A stretch of 21,008 bases of DNA from Lachnospiraceae bacterium UBA3826 (GCA_002393095.1 DGII01000100.1:1-21008), one strand, 5' to 3'; positions 1-6,214 are shown, numbered from the stretch's first letter. Notes: generated by a model not told the origin, from the letters alone. Numbers and translations are program-made.

Positions 1-463
1 CATAACCGTCCGTATTGTTATCAAATATATCAGTCTTGGTTACATGTGTTCCAATTCCTGTCTGGCCGGATTCTGTAACATTAAATCCAGCATCTGTTAC
101 TGCCTTTTCAGCCTCTTCCTGAGTCTCATAACCTACGCCGTTAGTTGTATCAACATATTCTACAGTCTCTTCGTCCTTATCAATCAAAGTTACTTCAGCA
201 ACTTTGACAGGATCAGATAAACCTGCTTTTCCTTCTTGAACAGGGCCTTCTATCTCCTTAAAGGCCTCTTCATCTCTCTTGACATCCATGTTATCAAGAG
301 TATCGCCGTCACCGTTTTCATCGATGCCTGACTTAGTCTCATCAAAACTCTCAAGATTATCGAGATTCTTAGCGCTGAGATCAGTTTCTGCATTAGCACC
401 TGCAACAGGTACTAACGCTGCTGCGATTCCGATTCCCATCGAAATAAGTACTTTGTTTTTCAT
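1..463 (-). CDS. Secreted surface protein, N-terminal part (runs off the window)
   Basis: Only the first 154 codons are present; the gene continues beyond base 1. The start ATG at 463-461 follows a clear GGAG ribosome binding site at about 7 nt spacing. Residues 1-26 form a typical Sec signal peptide: MKNK, a hydrophobic core with GIGIAAA, then PVAGANAE with likely cleavage after ANA. The mature part is acidic (many Asp, Glu and Thr) and has a YETQEEAEKAV stretch at about residues 119-129. The signal peptide is almost the same as that of the 884-residue surface protein at 4708-2054, although the codons differ often. It lies 74 nt downstream of the PilZ gene, in a likely operon with a class B sortase, so it is a candidate sortase substrate. 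The C-terminal sorting signal that would settle this is outside the window. Its function is not recognised. Confidence 0.8.
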   Translation of the reverse strand, partial: MKNKVLISMGIGIAAALVPVAGANAETDLSAKNLDNLESFDETKSGIDENGDGDTLDNMDVKRDEEAFKEIEGPVQEGKAGLSDPVKVAEVTLIDKDEETVEYVDTTNGVGYETQEEAEKAVTDAGFNVTESGQTGIGTHVTKTDIFDNNTDGY

Positions 464-537
464 TTTTTCTCCTTTGTTAGTTTACGAAAAAATCTCCCAG
501 TTAGTTACGTTGTGTAAAATTCCCTTTTACTTGTGCC

Positions 538-855
538 TTACTCGCTGTCTCCTCCGATGTGACTGAATAAGTATTCAAGCACTTCCGGTGTGAACTTCTT
601 AGCCTCGATACCTATCTCGAAGCGGCCGTCTTCCAATTTCTTCTGCCTGTTAACCAAAGCATACATAATCAGCGTATCTGCTACGATTATGATGTCCTTA
701 CCGTTGATGTCGGGAAGGTCAGCAGGCCCCGTGATACCCATACCAAGAGGGCTGACATTATCAACATCCACGTAATACTTGTTGTAGGTGTCGCATACAA
801 CAATCACACTCTTAACTTTGTATTCGACACGGTTGATATTACGTCTTTCTTCCAT
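538..855 (-). CDS. Single-domain PilZ protein (c-di-GMP receptor-like)
   Basis: A 105-residue cytoplasmic protein made of one PilZ domain. The two c-di-GMP-binding motifs of the family are visible: RxxxR as R5-N-I-N-R9 near the N-terminus, and (D/N)xSxxG as NVSPLG at residues 34-39, on the first beta strands. There is no signal peptide, membrane segment or output domain, so it would act through a partner protein. A GGGAG ribosome binding site precedes the ATG by about 11 nt. It starts 33 nt after the sortase gene stop codon and ends 74 nt before a secreted-protein gene, all on the same strand, so co-transcription is likely. Binding of c-di-GMP is well supported by the motifs. A link to sortase or surface-protein display is inferred only from position. 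Confidence 0.85.
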   Translation of the reverse strand: MEERRNINRVEYKVKSVIVVCDTYNKYYVDVDNVSPLGMGITGPADLPDINGKDIIIVADTLIMYALVNRQKKLEDGRFEIGIEAKKFTPEVLEYLFSHIGGDSE

Positions 856-888
856 ACAATCAGAATCTCCCTTTTTGTCTTATAAAAG

Positions 889-1740
889 CTATTCTCTCGC
901 TTCCTTGCTTACAAGTACCGAATGCACTACGAACCGGTTGATTGTACCGTGAGCGCCCTTACAGGTACTTAGAGTCAGCAGCTTGGGGTAATCCGAATAA
1001 TCAATATCAGGAATGTCCGATAATTCATTAACCCCTTCAATGTACTTGATGTACGCATCATACTCTTCAGGCTTCTGAAGAAACTTATATGTGTCAGAGT
1101 CATTACGTGTGACATAATACGCCACAATACGGAATTGGTAGGATGCTTTGGGCGTATACACATATATGTACGGATGCGTACTTACAAGTTCGGGGTTCTC
1201 TCCAAGCTCTTTAAGCGTGCCGAACATGCTTTTATCTTTCATACTATGTCCGTATATGAAGGTATTAAAGTCTTTAAAATCGGGATAATTAAAAGAATCC
1301 ATGAATATCGCGCCTGCTTTGTTACGAACATGCTCGAATGTCTCATGCAGATAGCCTTCGTTATCGGTGCCCTGTACCACAGGATAGCTAAGATCCAGTG
1401 CCGGGACGCTTAACCAACCCTTGAAATCCGGATTGATCTGCGTAAGTGCATCAAAGTCAATATCCATCGCCGGTATGTCCGGATAAAGCTTGACTTCTTC
1501 GGTTACTTCAGTCTCGTTACTTTCAACATCTTCATGCTGCTCTTCCGTCGTCACGGGAACAACATAAGCTTCGAGGCTTTCGTATTCCGCACCTGCAACC
1601 TTATAACTCCTAAGTGATAAGACCGTGTTGATACCGGATACGATCATGATCGCGATCAGAACAACCGGTATCAGCTTATTGATGATCTCCTTAGGCTTTA
1701 AGGCTTTCTTATTTTCAGAACTTTCAGTAATTTTATTCAT
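889..1740 (-). CDS. srtB: Class B sortase
   Basis: A 283-residue membrane-anchored cysteine transpeptidase that cleaves a C-terminal sorting motif of secreted proteins and joins them to peptidoglycan. An N-terminal membrane segment spans about residues 20-43 (LIPVVLIAIMIVSG), followed by an acidic extracytoplasmic linker (about 50-95) and the sortase barrel. The catalytic triad is visible: H165 in IYGHSM, C260 in LSTC, R269 in NRFVV. The KDKSMFG stretch after the histidine is typical of class B. No good ribosome binding site precedes the ATG (only TTGGG); an AAGGA lies about 21 nt upstream. It is the first gene of a probable operon with a PilZ protein and a secreted protein. Its promoter matches that of the 884-residue surface protein, a natural candidate substrate. 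The class is secure; the substrate is inferred. Confidence 0.93.
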   Translation of the reverse strand: MNKITESSENKKALKPKEIINKLIPVVLIAIMIVSGINTVLSLRSYKVAGAEYESLEAYVVPVTTEEQHEDVESNETEVTEEVKLYPDIPAMDIDFDALTQINPDFKGWLSVPALDLSYPVVQGTDNEGYLHETFEHVRNKAGAIFMDSFNYPDFKDFNTFIYGHSMKDKSMFGTLKELGENPELVSTHPYIYVYTPKASYQFRIVAYYVTRNDSDTYKFLQKPEEYDAYIKYIEGVNELSDIPDIDYSDYPKLLTLSTCKGAHGTINRFVVHSVLVSKEARE

Positions 1741-1772
1741 CCCAATTCCGCAATACTTTAGTCCTTAGTAGT

Positions 1773-1802
1773 ATTATAGATTATTGTATACAATAAATAC
1801 AA
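1773..1802 (-). promoter_or_regulatory. Promoter of the sortase-PilZ-surface protein operon
   Basis: On the minus strand there is a -35 TTGTAT (1802-1797), an 18-nt spacer and a consensus -10 TATAAT (1778-1773). The start site would fall near 1766, giving an untranslated leader of about 26 nt before the sortase ATG. The spacer length, the downstream ACTAAAGTA and the upstream 48-nt box are shared with the promoter of the 884-residue surface protein. Confidence 0.6.
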
Positions 1803-1817
1803 CACATTTTGACAAAA

Positions 1818-1865
1818 TTTTAACTAAACTTTCCTAAATGAACAATTATCGCATTGTATTTCTTG
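1818..1865 (-). promoter_or_regulatory. Conserved 48-nt upstream box, copy 1
   Basis: These 48 nt match 4851-4898 at 41 of 48 positions without gaps. The near edge of each box is exactly 15 nt upstream of a -35 element. It could be an activator or repressor binding region, or a conserved remnant of a duplicated intergenic region. The box is AT-rich; its most constant parts are TTTTAACTAAACTT and CATTGTATTTCTTG as written on the plus strand. Confidence 0.55.
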
Positions 1866-1945
1866 CTATTTCAATTTACCGTTTTACTCGGCCAAAGTGA
1901 TTTTATGAAATTTTTATTTTTTAATTGTGTATTTCATACTCTTAT

Positions 1946-2037
1946 CGGGAAGAAATCGAAAGACTCAAGGCTCAATTGGCTATGTCTTGATCAATATTGA
2001 CTATTTGAAAAAACACGGTGCATCTACACCGTGCTTT
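1946..2037 (+). pseudogene. 3' remnant of an Rpn-like nuclease gene with its terminator
   Basis: This stretch matches 6151-6242, the end of the intact Rpn-like gene, at 87 of 92 positions. It encodes the last 14 residues in the same frame (REEIERLKAQLAMS, stop at 1988-1990), followed by the same 3' untranslated sequence and terminator hairpin. Nothing upstream in this gap resembles the rest of the gene, so this is a remnant left by deletion or recombination, not a functional gene. It lies in the 313-nt gap between the sortase and the 884-residue surface protein, and its hairpin now appears to terminate the latter. Confidence 0.8.
2008..2037 (-). terminator. Intrinsic terminator of the 884-residue surface protein gene
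   Basis: Stem CACGGTG/CACCGTG (2014-2020 and 2027-2033) with a 6-nt loop. On the minus strand it is followed by a run of six T (2013-2008). It starts about 20 nt after the stop codon of the surface protein. It is homologous to the hairpin at 6215-6242. Confidence 0.8.
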
Positions 2038-2053
2038 TCATTATGCATTATTG

Positions 2054-4708
2054 TTACTCTTCGTCTTTCTTACGCTTCTTATTTCTGAAAGCCCATGCTG
2101 CAAGAGATCCTGATGATGCGCCAAACATTGATATCCACTGTGCCAAGCTGTTAGCATCCGCCGTACCGGGTGTTCTTCTGGCGCCAAGTACCTCATTGCG
2201 GCTTCTCTTAGAACCAAGCACCTGGCCTCTGTTCCTCTTAGATGCGTCTACTGCTCTCTTCGCACCGAGTACCTGTCCTCTCGATCTTCTTTCACCAACC
2301 TGTCCTGCAAGCGGAACCTCGGGCTCCTCTATCTCGACGATCGTCGGAGGGTTACCGGGTGTCGTAGGAGGCACTGTCGGCGGTGTGGGCGGTGTCGGAG
2401 GCACTACCGGGGGCGTTGGCGGTACAACCGGAGGTGTTGGCGGAGTGTCCGGTGTATCAGGGTTATCCGGGGTATTCGGAGTATCAGGATTATCCGGTGT
2501 GTTCGGAATATCAGGAATATCCGGAGTGTCCGGTGTATCAGGCGTTTCGATCAGAAGACCATATACTTTTTCTGCCCAATTGTACATTACAGGTGTTTTC
2601 TCGGACTTATGATGGATTATCTCATCCCAAGCTTCCTTGTCAACTACTGTCTTCTTCACCTTATGAGTTACAGCATCATGATATATATCACCAACTCTAT
2701 ATCCGGGTACATCAATAACAACCTCATCTATATCATGCGTTACAGCTTCATGATGTACGATCTCATCCCACGCTTCTTTAAGTACTTTAGTAATTGTTTT
2801 TTCGTGTGTAATAGCTTCATGATGGATTATCTCATCGTATGCCTCCCTTACAACCACAGTATATTCTTCTTCGCGTGTAACCGCATCGTGATGAACTAAT
2901 TCGGTCCATCCTTCTTCGTCGACTACTCTTTCTTCATCATGATTAGCTACAACTTTATATAGTGCTTTTGTTGAATAAACCCGGGTCTCGTTACCACTAA
3001 AATTGCATGAAGTTGCGTGCCATACGCCTTCTGAGTTGGTTAGTTTATTACATATAACCTGTCCTTCACATTTGTCGATAAGATCAACCGTGGCATTCGA
3101 GGCAAGACAAACTCCCGAGAAGTTTCTTAATCTGATATATCCGGCATAACTTCCAAAATCCCATACTATCTGTTGGGGATTAATACTCTTTTCACCCTCC
3201 TCAACTTTTTTATATGGATTCTCTTTATCAGATGCATTGAAAATATTATATTCACCAAACTCTATCACATCATCTGTTGCATCTGAACAATCGACTATAA
3301 CATGTGCATACCCCGCAAGCGTATTAATGTTAAGTATGTTCTTAAAGTCCGAAGCTTTCAAATGAACAACCTGCTCATACGAATCAGCAACCCACTGAAG
3401 AGCACTTACAACCTCATTATACAAAGCTTCATTTGATTTATCTCCTTCATTCGGCAATTTGTCGATTGTATTTTCAAATAATTCGCTTTCATGACTGAGT
3501 TTATATGAGTCAATATCCCCTGTATAATATGAATGAGAACAAATTCCTGCTTCATCCTTATTAAAGGCATTATCATCTTTCCATTTAATATTCTCCGGAT
3601 TAACAGGTTGGGTAGAGCCAATCTTATGTCCATTTGCACTGACATTTCCAAAAACAAGGAAATTGGATTCCATATCCTGTCTGACATCCAATTCTTTTGT
3701 AATTATGCCAAACTGTCCAAGGTCAAGAAGCTTATCACCAAAATAAATCTCAACATTCAGACCTGAATCAAGATGTATCTTTTTTGATTTGGCAAGTCCT
3801 CTCGCTTCGAGTTCATCATAATTTGAAGGTTTAACAGAAGACCAAACAGACCAATCGTTATTAGAAGTGGCTTCTTCATCAAGACCATACGTAACTTCAG
3901 ACTCCGCATAACCAGACATTTCAGGATGTTCTTCATCCAAAACACCTTTAAGCTTGGATAAAAGATCATTCATCTCTGATTCAGATATTCCGTATTTTTC
4001 AAAGCTCTTAGCCTCACTGACTACATGAGACTTTTCCTCATGAACAACTTCCTCATCATGTTCGGGCGTAACAATCACAGTACGAGTCTCCTGCCGAGTC
4101 ACCGCATCATGATGAACAGGTTCATCCCACGCTTCTTCATCAATAATTGTAACAGTCTCATCATGAGTGATTGCATCATGATGAACAGGTTCATCCCATG
4201 CTTCAACATCAACAATCGTACGCTTTTCCGTATGCGTTACAGCCTCATGATATTCGCCTTCTTCCCAATATGCTTCTTGATCAACAACAACTTCGTCTTC
4301 TTCATGAGTAACCGCATCATGATGGATAACCTCATCCCATTCATCCTTTGTTACTTTACCAACCTCAAGTTCAAATGTCTTCTCCTGCAGAAGAACAGCG
4401 CCTTCTGTATCCTCAGATGTTTCCTCATATTCATCCTTGTTATCTACGTGGTCGATAGTATTCGTAGTAAACTTCGTTCCATCTTCACCTTTCTGTGTGA
4501 TGCTTCCGTCTTCGCCCTTAGATCCTTCACCCATTTCGATGGTCTCTCCGTCAACTGTAACGGAATCAATGCCGTTGCTGTTATCATTGTCAGCATCATT
4601 GATCGTTACACTACCATCAGTAGGAAGCACTTCAGCGTGTGCACCGGCTACCGGAAGCATCGCTGCCGCAATCCCGATTCCCATTGACATTAAAACTTTG
4701 TTCTTCAT
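2054..4708 (-). CDS. Large repeat-containing cell-surface protein, choice-of-anchor A-like adhesin
   Basis: An 884-residue secreted protein. The ATG follows a GGAGAGG ribosome binding site. Layout: signal peptide 1-25 (cleavage after AHA); acidic segment 26-118; about four 23-residue repeats around HHDAVTH and EAWDE (121-215); core 235-585; a second block of about five such repeats (595-703); a Pro/Thr/Asp tract (722-788); repeated VLG(A/S)(K/R)R motifs (811-845); and a C-terminus with TPGTADAN, a weakly hydrophobic stretch and the basic tail KKRKK. In the core, NFLVFGNVSANG (349-360), LASNATVDL (535-543) and GQVICNKLTNSEGVWH (549-564) resemble the choice-of-anchor A domain of Firmicutes adhesins (recognised by eye, moderate confidence). 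Seven core cysteines could form disulfides. It is flanked by two class B sortases, and its promoter matches the sortase operon promoter, so sortase anchoring is a reasonable inference. No canonical LPxTG is present. The ligand is unknown. Confidence 0.85.
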   Translation of the reverse strand: MKNKVLMSMGIGIAAAMLPVAGAHAEVLPTDGSVTINDADNDNSNGIDSVTVDGETIEMGEGSKGEDGSITQKGEDGTKFTTNTIDHVDNKDEYEETSEDTEGAVLLQEKTFELEVGKVTKDEWDEVIHHDAVTHEEDEVVVDQEAYWEEGEYHEAVTHTEKRTIVDVEAWDEPVHHDAITHDETVTIIDEEAWDEPVHHDAVTRQETRTVIVTPEHDEEVVHEEKSHVVSEAKSFEKYGISESEMNDLLSKLKGVLDEEHPEMSGYAESEVTYGLDEEATSNNDWSVWSSVKPSNYDELEARGLAKSKKIHLDSGLNVEIYFGDKLLDLGQFGIITKELDVRQDMESNFLVFGNVSANGHKIGSTQPVNPENIKWKDDNAFNKDEAGICSHSYYTGDIDSYKLSHESELFENTIDKLPNEGDKSNEALYNEVVSALQWVADSYEQVVHLKASDFKNILNINTLAGYAHVIVDCSDATDDVIEFGEYNIFNASDKENPYKKVEEGEKSINPQQIVWDFGSYAGYIRLRNFSGVCLASNATVDLIDKCEGQVICNKLTNSEGVWHATSCNFSGNETRVYSTKALYKVVANHDEERVVDEEGWTELVHHDAVTREEEYTVVVREAYDEIIHHEAITHEKTITKVLKEAWDEIVHHEAVTHDIDEVVIDVPGYRVGDIYHDAVTHKVKKTVVDKEAWDEIIHHKSEKTPVMYNWAEKVYGLLIETPDTPDTPDIPDIPNTPDNPDTPNTPDNPDTPDTPPTPPVVPPTPPVVPPTPPTPPTVPPTTPGNPPTIVEIEEPEVPLAGQVGERRSRGQVLGAKRAVDASKRNRGQVLGSKRSRNEVLGARRTPGTADANSLAQWISMFGASSGSLAAWAFRNKKRKKDEE
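2174..2284 (-). repeat. C-terminal VLG(A/S)(K/R)R motif repeats of the surface protein
   Basis: Three spaced copies of a basic motif are encoded: GQVLGAKR, GQVLGSKR and NEVLGARR (protein residues about 811-845), just before the candidate sorting region TPGTADAN. They lie between the wall-spanning Pro tract and the terminal hydrophobic and basic tail. Confidence 0.75.
2345..2545 (-). repeat. Pro/Thr/Asp-rich low-complexity tract (wall-spanning region)
   Basis: Encodes repeated PDTPDTP, PDNPDTP and PPTPPVV units (protein residues 722-788). Such tracts commonly span the peptidoglycan in Gram-positive surface proteins. The DNA is internally repetitive, so copy number could vary between strains. 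Confidence 0.8.
2600..2926 (-). repeat. Second block of His-rich 23-residue protein repeats
   Basis: Protein residues about 595-703. Units centre on HHDAVTR, HHEAITH, HHEAVTH and YHDAVTH, and are joined by acidic linkers with EAWDE or EAYDE. They are diverged at DNA level and match the block at 4064-4348, so the two blocks bracket the core domain. Confidence 0.8.
4064..4348 (-). repeat. First block of His-rich 23-residue protein repeats
   Basis: Protein residues about 121-215. Units carry HHDAVTH, YHEAVTH, HHDAITH and HHDAVTR, each followed by a short Val/Ile-rich strand and (D/E)(V/E)EAWDE. The regular period of about 23 residues suggests a repeated small beta module. Confidence 0.8.
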
Positions 4709-4805
4709 AATCCCTCTCCTTGAGTGAAACCTACAATGTTCTCCTATATCCTAAAAGTTGTTCCGTTCAAAAGATTAATAACATGGTACTTTAGTATCCG
4801 AATTA

Positions 4806-4835
4806 ATTATAAAGGAGAATGCAGTAAATAATCAA
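4806..4835 (-). promoter_or_regulatory. Promoter of the 884-residue surface protein gene
   Basis: On the minus strand there is a -35 TTGATT (4835-4830), an 18-nt spacer and a consensus -10 TATAAT (4811-4806). The start site would be near 4799, giving a leader of about 90 nt that carries the GGAGAGG ribosome binding site. Spacer length, downstream ACTAAAGTA and upstream box spacing match the sortase promoter at 1773-1802. Confidence 0.6.
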
Positions 4836-4850
4836 GGTAAAACGTTTAAC

Positions 4851-4898
4851 TTTTAACTAAACTTATCTAAATTAACAAATAATACATTGTATTTCTTG
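4851..4898 (-). promoter_or_regulatory. Conserved 48-nt upstream box, copy 2
   Basis: Partner of the box at 1818-1865 (41 of 48 identical, no gaps), again 15 nt upstream of the -35. It lies in the 467-nt divergent gap between the surface protein and the Rpn-like gene. Confidence 0.55.
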
Positions 4899-4906
4899 TT
4901 GTATAT

Positions 4907-4923
4907 ATTACACGTCGTGTTAT
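4907..4923. promoter_or_regulatory. 17-bp near-perfect palindrome, operator-like
   Basis: ATTACACG T CGTGTTAT is a dyad with one mismatched pair, centred on 4915, between the divergent surface-protein and Rpn-like promoters. It has the size of a dimeric repressor site, but no regulator gene is nearby. It is not present in the other copy of this intergenic region (1866-1945). Confidence 0.3.
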
Positions 4924-5005
4924 TATCAAATATTCATAACCAACATATCAAAATCATATAATCGCAAAAAAAAATTCATGACTTTTTATCCTATAAAAAA
5001 ACATA

Positions 5006-5034
5006 TTGACACTTGTGTGTTCGTCTGCTACTCT
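5006..5034 (+). promoter_or_regulatory. Promoter of the Rpn-like nuclease gene
   Basis: A perfect -35 TTGACA (5006-5011), a 17-nt spacer and a weak -10 TACTCT (5029-5034) lie about 140 nt upstream of the start codon. Downstream, TGGAC/GTCCA forms a 5-bp hairpin (5061-5074) followed by six T (5075-5080), which could act as a weak attenuator in the leader. Confidence 0.5.
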
Positions 5035-5175
5035 ATCCGTACTAAGGGAGAAGAAAATCTTGGACATTCGTCCATTTTTTCATTAAGGGATTAGATATAG
5101 GGATTTGAATGATCGGTGGATTTGTGCTTTAAGAATTCATTGTCTGTTTTGTGTCGCAACAAAGGAGGAAGTATA

Positions 5176-6195
5176 ATGGCAAACAGAAACAAAGATCCTA
5201 TCTACACCTTGACGGCATATGACGATGCCTTTAGAACAATGGAATCCGAATGTAATGACATTCTGATACCCTTCGTCAATTATATGTTTGGCGAAAACTA
5301 CAGCATGGATGATGTCGTCATAAGAATGAGAAATGAACATTTTATCAGTCAACCGGGCAGAAAAAGGCGGAAAAGAATAACTGATTCGTATTTCAAGATC
5401 GTTCATGATGGTATTTCAAATGATTACCATCTTGAATGTGAAAGCAGTCTGTATGATAAAACGATATTGGTGCGTATCTTTGAGTATGATTCACAGATTG
5501 CACTTGATTCGGGATATAGCATATATGATGATAACTCTCCGGTATCAGATATCTCAAGGTTAAATATATGCTTTCCGAATTCAGGATTGGTTGAACTGAG
5601 ATCCAACAGTAATACACCTGATTCGGCCACCATAACACTTAACACACCGGGTGGCAGTGTAAGCTACAATATTCCGATTATCAGAGTTAACGATTTTACA
5701 ATTGAGAAGATATTTGATAATAAACTGTATCTCCTTATTCCATTCTATATCTTCAAGCATGAAGATGAGCTTAACGATATTAATTCAAATGAAGATAAGA
5801 CAGATGATCTGGTCAAGACATATGATAAGATCATGGATCTACTTCATATTGAAAATCAAAATGGACGCTTGTCAACGCAATCGCTTAATGTTATTATTCA
5901 ATTAACAGAAAGCGTTCTGCACAAGCTAACCATGAAGTATGAATCAGTTCAGAAGAAAGTAGGTGATTTAATGGGCGGCAAAGTTATAATGTTACCTGAG
6001 ATCGTAGCTATGAGAAAGGCTCGCGAACAGGTCTATAAAGAAGTTGAGGACGAGCGCAAGGAAAACGAAAAATATCGTAGAGAAAACGAAAAATATCGTA
6101 TAGAAAGCGAAAAATACCATAGAGAAAGCCAGGCCGAAATCAAGGCTCTTCGGGAAGAAAACGAAAGACTCAAGGCTCAATTGGCTATGTCTTGA
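5176..6195 (+). CDS. Rpn-family-like PD-(D/E)XK nuclease / putative transposase
   Basis: A 339-residue protein. An in-frame start exists at 5116, but the ATG at 5176 has an excellent AAAGGAGG ribosome binding site and opens the conserved N-terminus MANRNKDPIY, so it is preferred. Residues about 14-130 look like the Rpn / PD-(D/E)XK nuclease fold common as multicopy genes in Lachnospiraceae: YDDAFRTM, then D70 in ITDSYFKI and E87/E89 in YHLECES as candidate metal ligands, then LVRIFEYDSQIAL. The C-terminus (about 285-339) is a charged coiled coil with a 7-residue repeat ENEKYRR/ENEKYRI/ESEKYHR. Characterised Rpn proteins (E. coli RpnA) are DNA endonucleases that promote RecA-independent recombination; some act in phage defence. 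Whether this one cleaves DNA is inferred. It is the only plus-strand gene here and converges on the second sortase, sharing a bidirectional terminator. Confidence 0.75.
   Translation: MANRNKDPIYTLTAYDDAFRTMESECNDILIPFVNYMFGENYSMDDVVIRMRNEHFISQPGRKRRKRITDSYFKIVHDGISNDYHLECESSLYDKTILVRIFEYDSQIALDSGYSIYDDNSPVSDISRLNICFPNSGLVELRSNSNTPDSATITLNTPGGSVSYNIPIIRVNDFTIEKIFDNKLYLLIPFYIFKHEDELNDINSNEDKTDDLVKTYDKIMDLLHIENQNGRLSTQSLNVIIQLTESVLHKLTMKYESVQKKVGDLMGGKVIMLPEIVAMRKAREQVYKEVEDERKENEKYRRENEKYRIESEKYHRESQAEIKALREENERLKAQLAMS
6061..6129 (+). repeat. 21-bp tandem repeat inside the Rpn-like gene
   Basis: Three full 21-bp units (6061-6081, 6082-6102, 6103-6123) and a partial fourth beginning GAAAGC encode heptads starting E(N/S)EKY in the coiled coil. 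Units 1 and 2 differ at one base; unit 3 is more diverged. Gain or loss of units would stay in frame and alter coiled-coil length by whole heptads. Confidence 0.85.
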
Positions 6196-6214
6196 TCAAT
6201 ATTGACTATTTGAA

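Noticed and set aside
514..530. GTAAAA/TTTTAC hairpin between the PilZ and surface-protein genes
   Set aside because: A 6-bp AT-rich stem without a T-run is too weak to call a terminator or control element.
1738..1770. Six-codon leader frame (TTG start, AAGGA 8 nt upstream) overlapping the sortase start codon
   Set aside because: Frames this short occur by chance; no conservation evidence is available, although it could explain the weak sortase ribosome binding site.
2031..2612. Plus-strand Gly/Val-rich open frame opposite the end of the surface protein
   Set aside because: It is the complement of the Pro/Thr/Asp repeat tract; no ribosome binding site, and the minus-strand gene is clearly real.
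4025..4687. Long plus-strand open frame opposite the first repeat block
   Set aside because: Repetitive shadow of the minus-strand repeats, with no start signal or recognisable domain.
5057..5085. Eight-codon TTG-start leader peptide before the Rpn-like gene
   Set aside because: No run of regulatory codons and a poor start; the overlapping hairpin is a better explanation of the conserved-looking structure.
5116..5175. Extended N-terminus for the Rpn-like protein
   Set aside because: The ATG at 5116 lacks a ribosome binding site and the added residues look nothing like the conserved start, whereas 5176 has AAAGGAGG.
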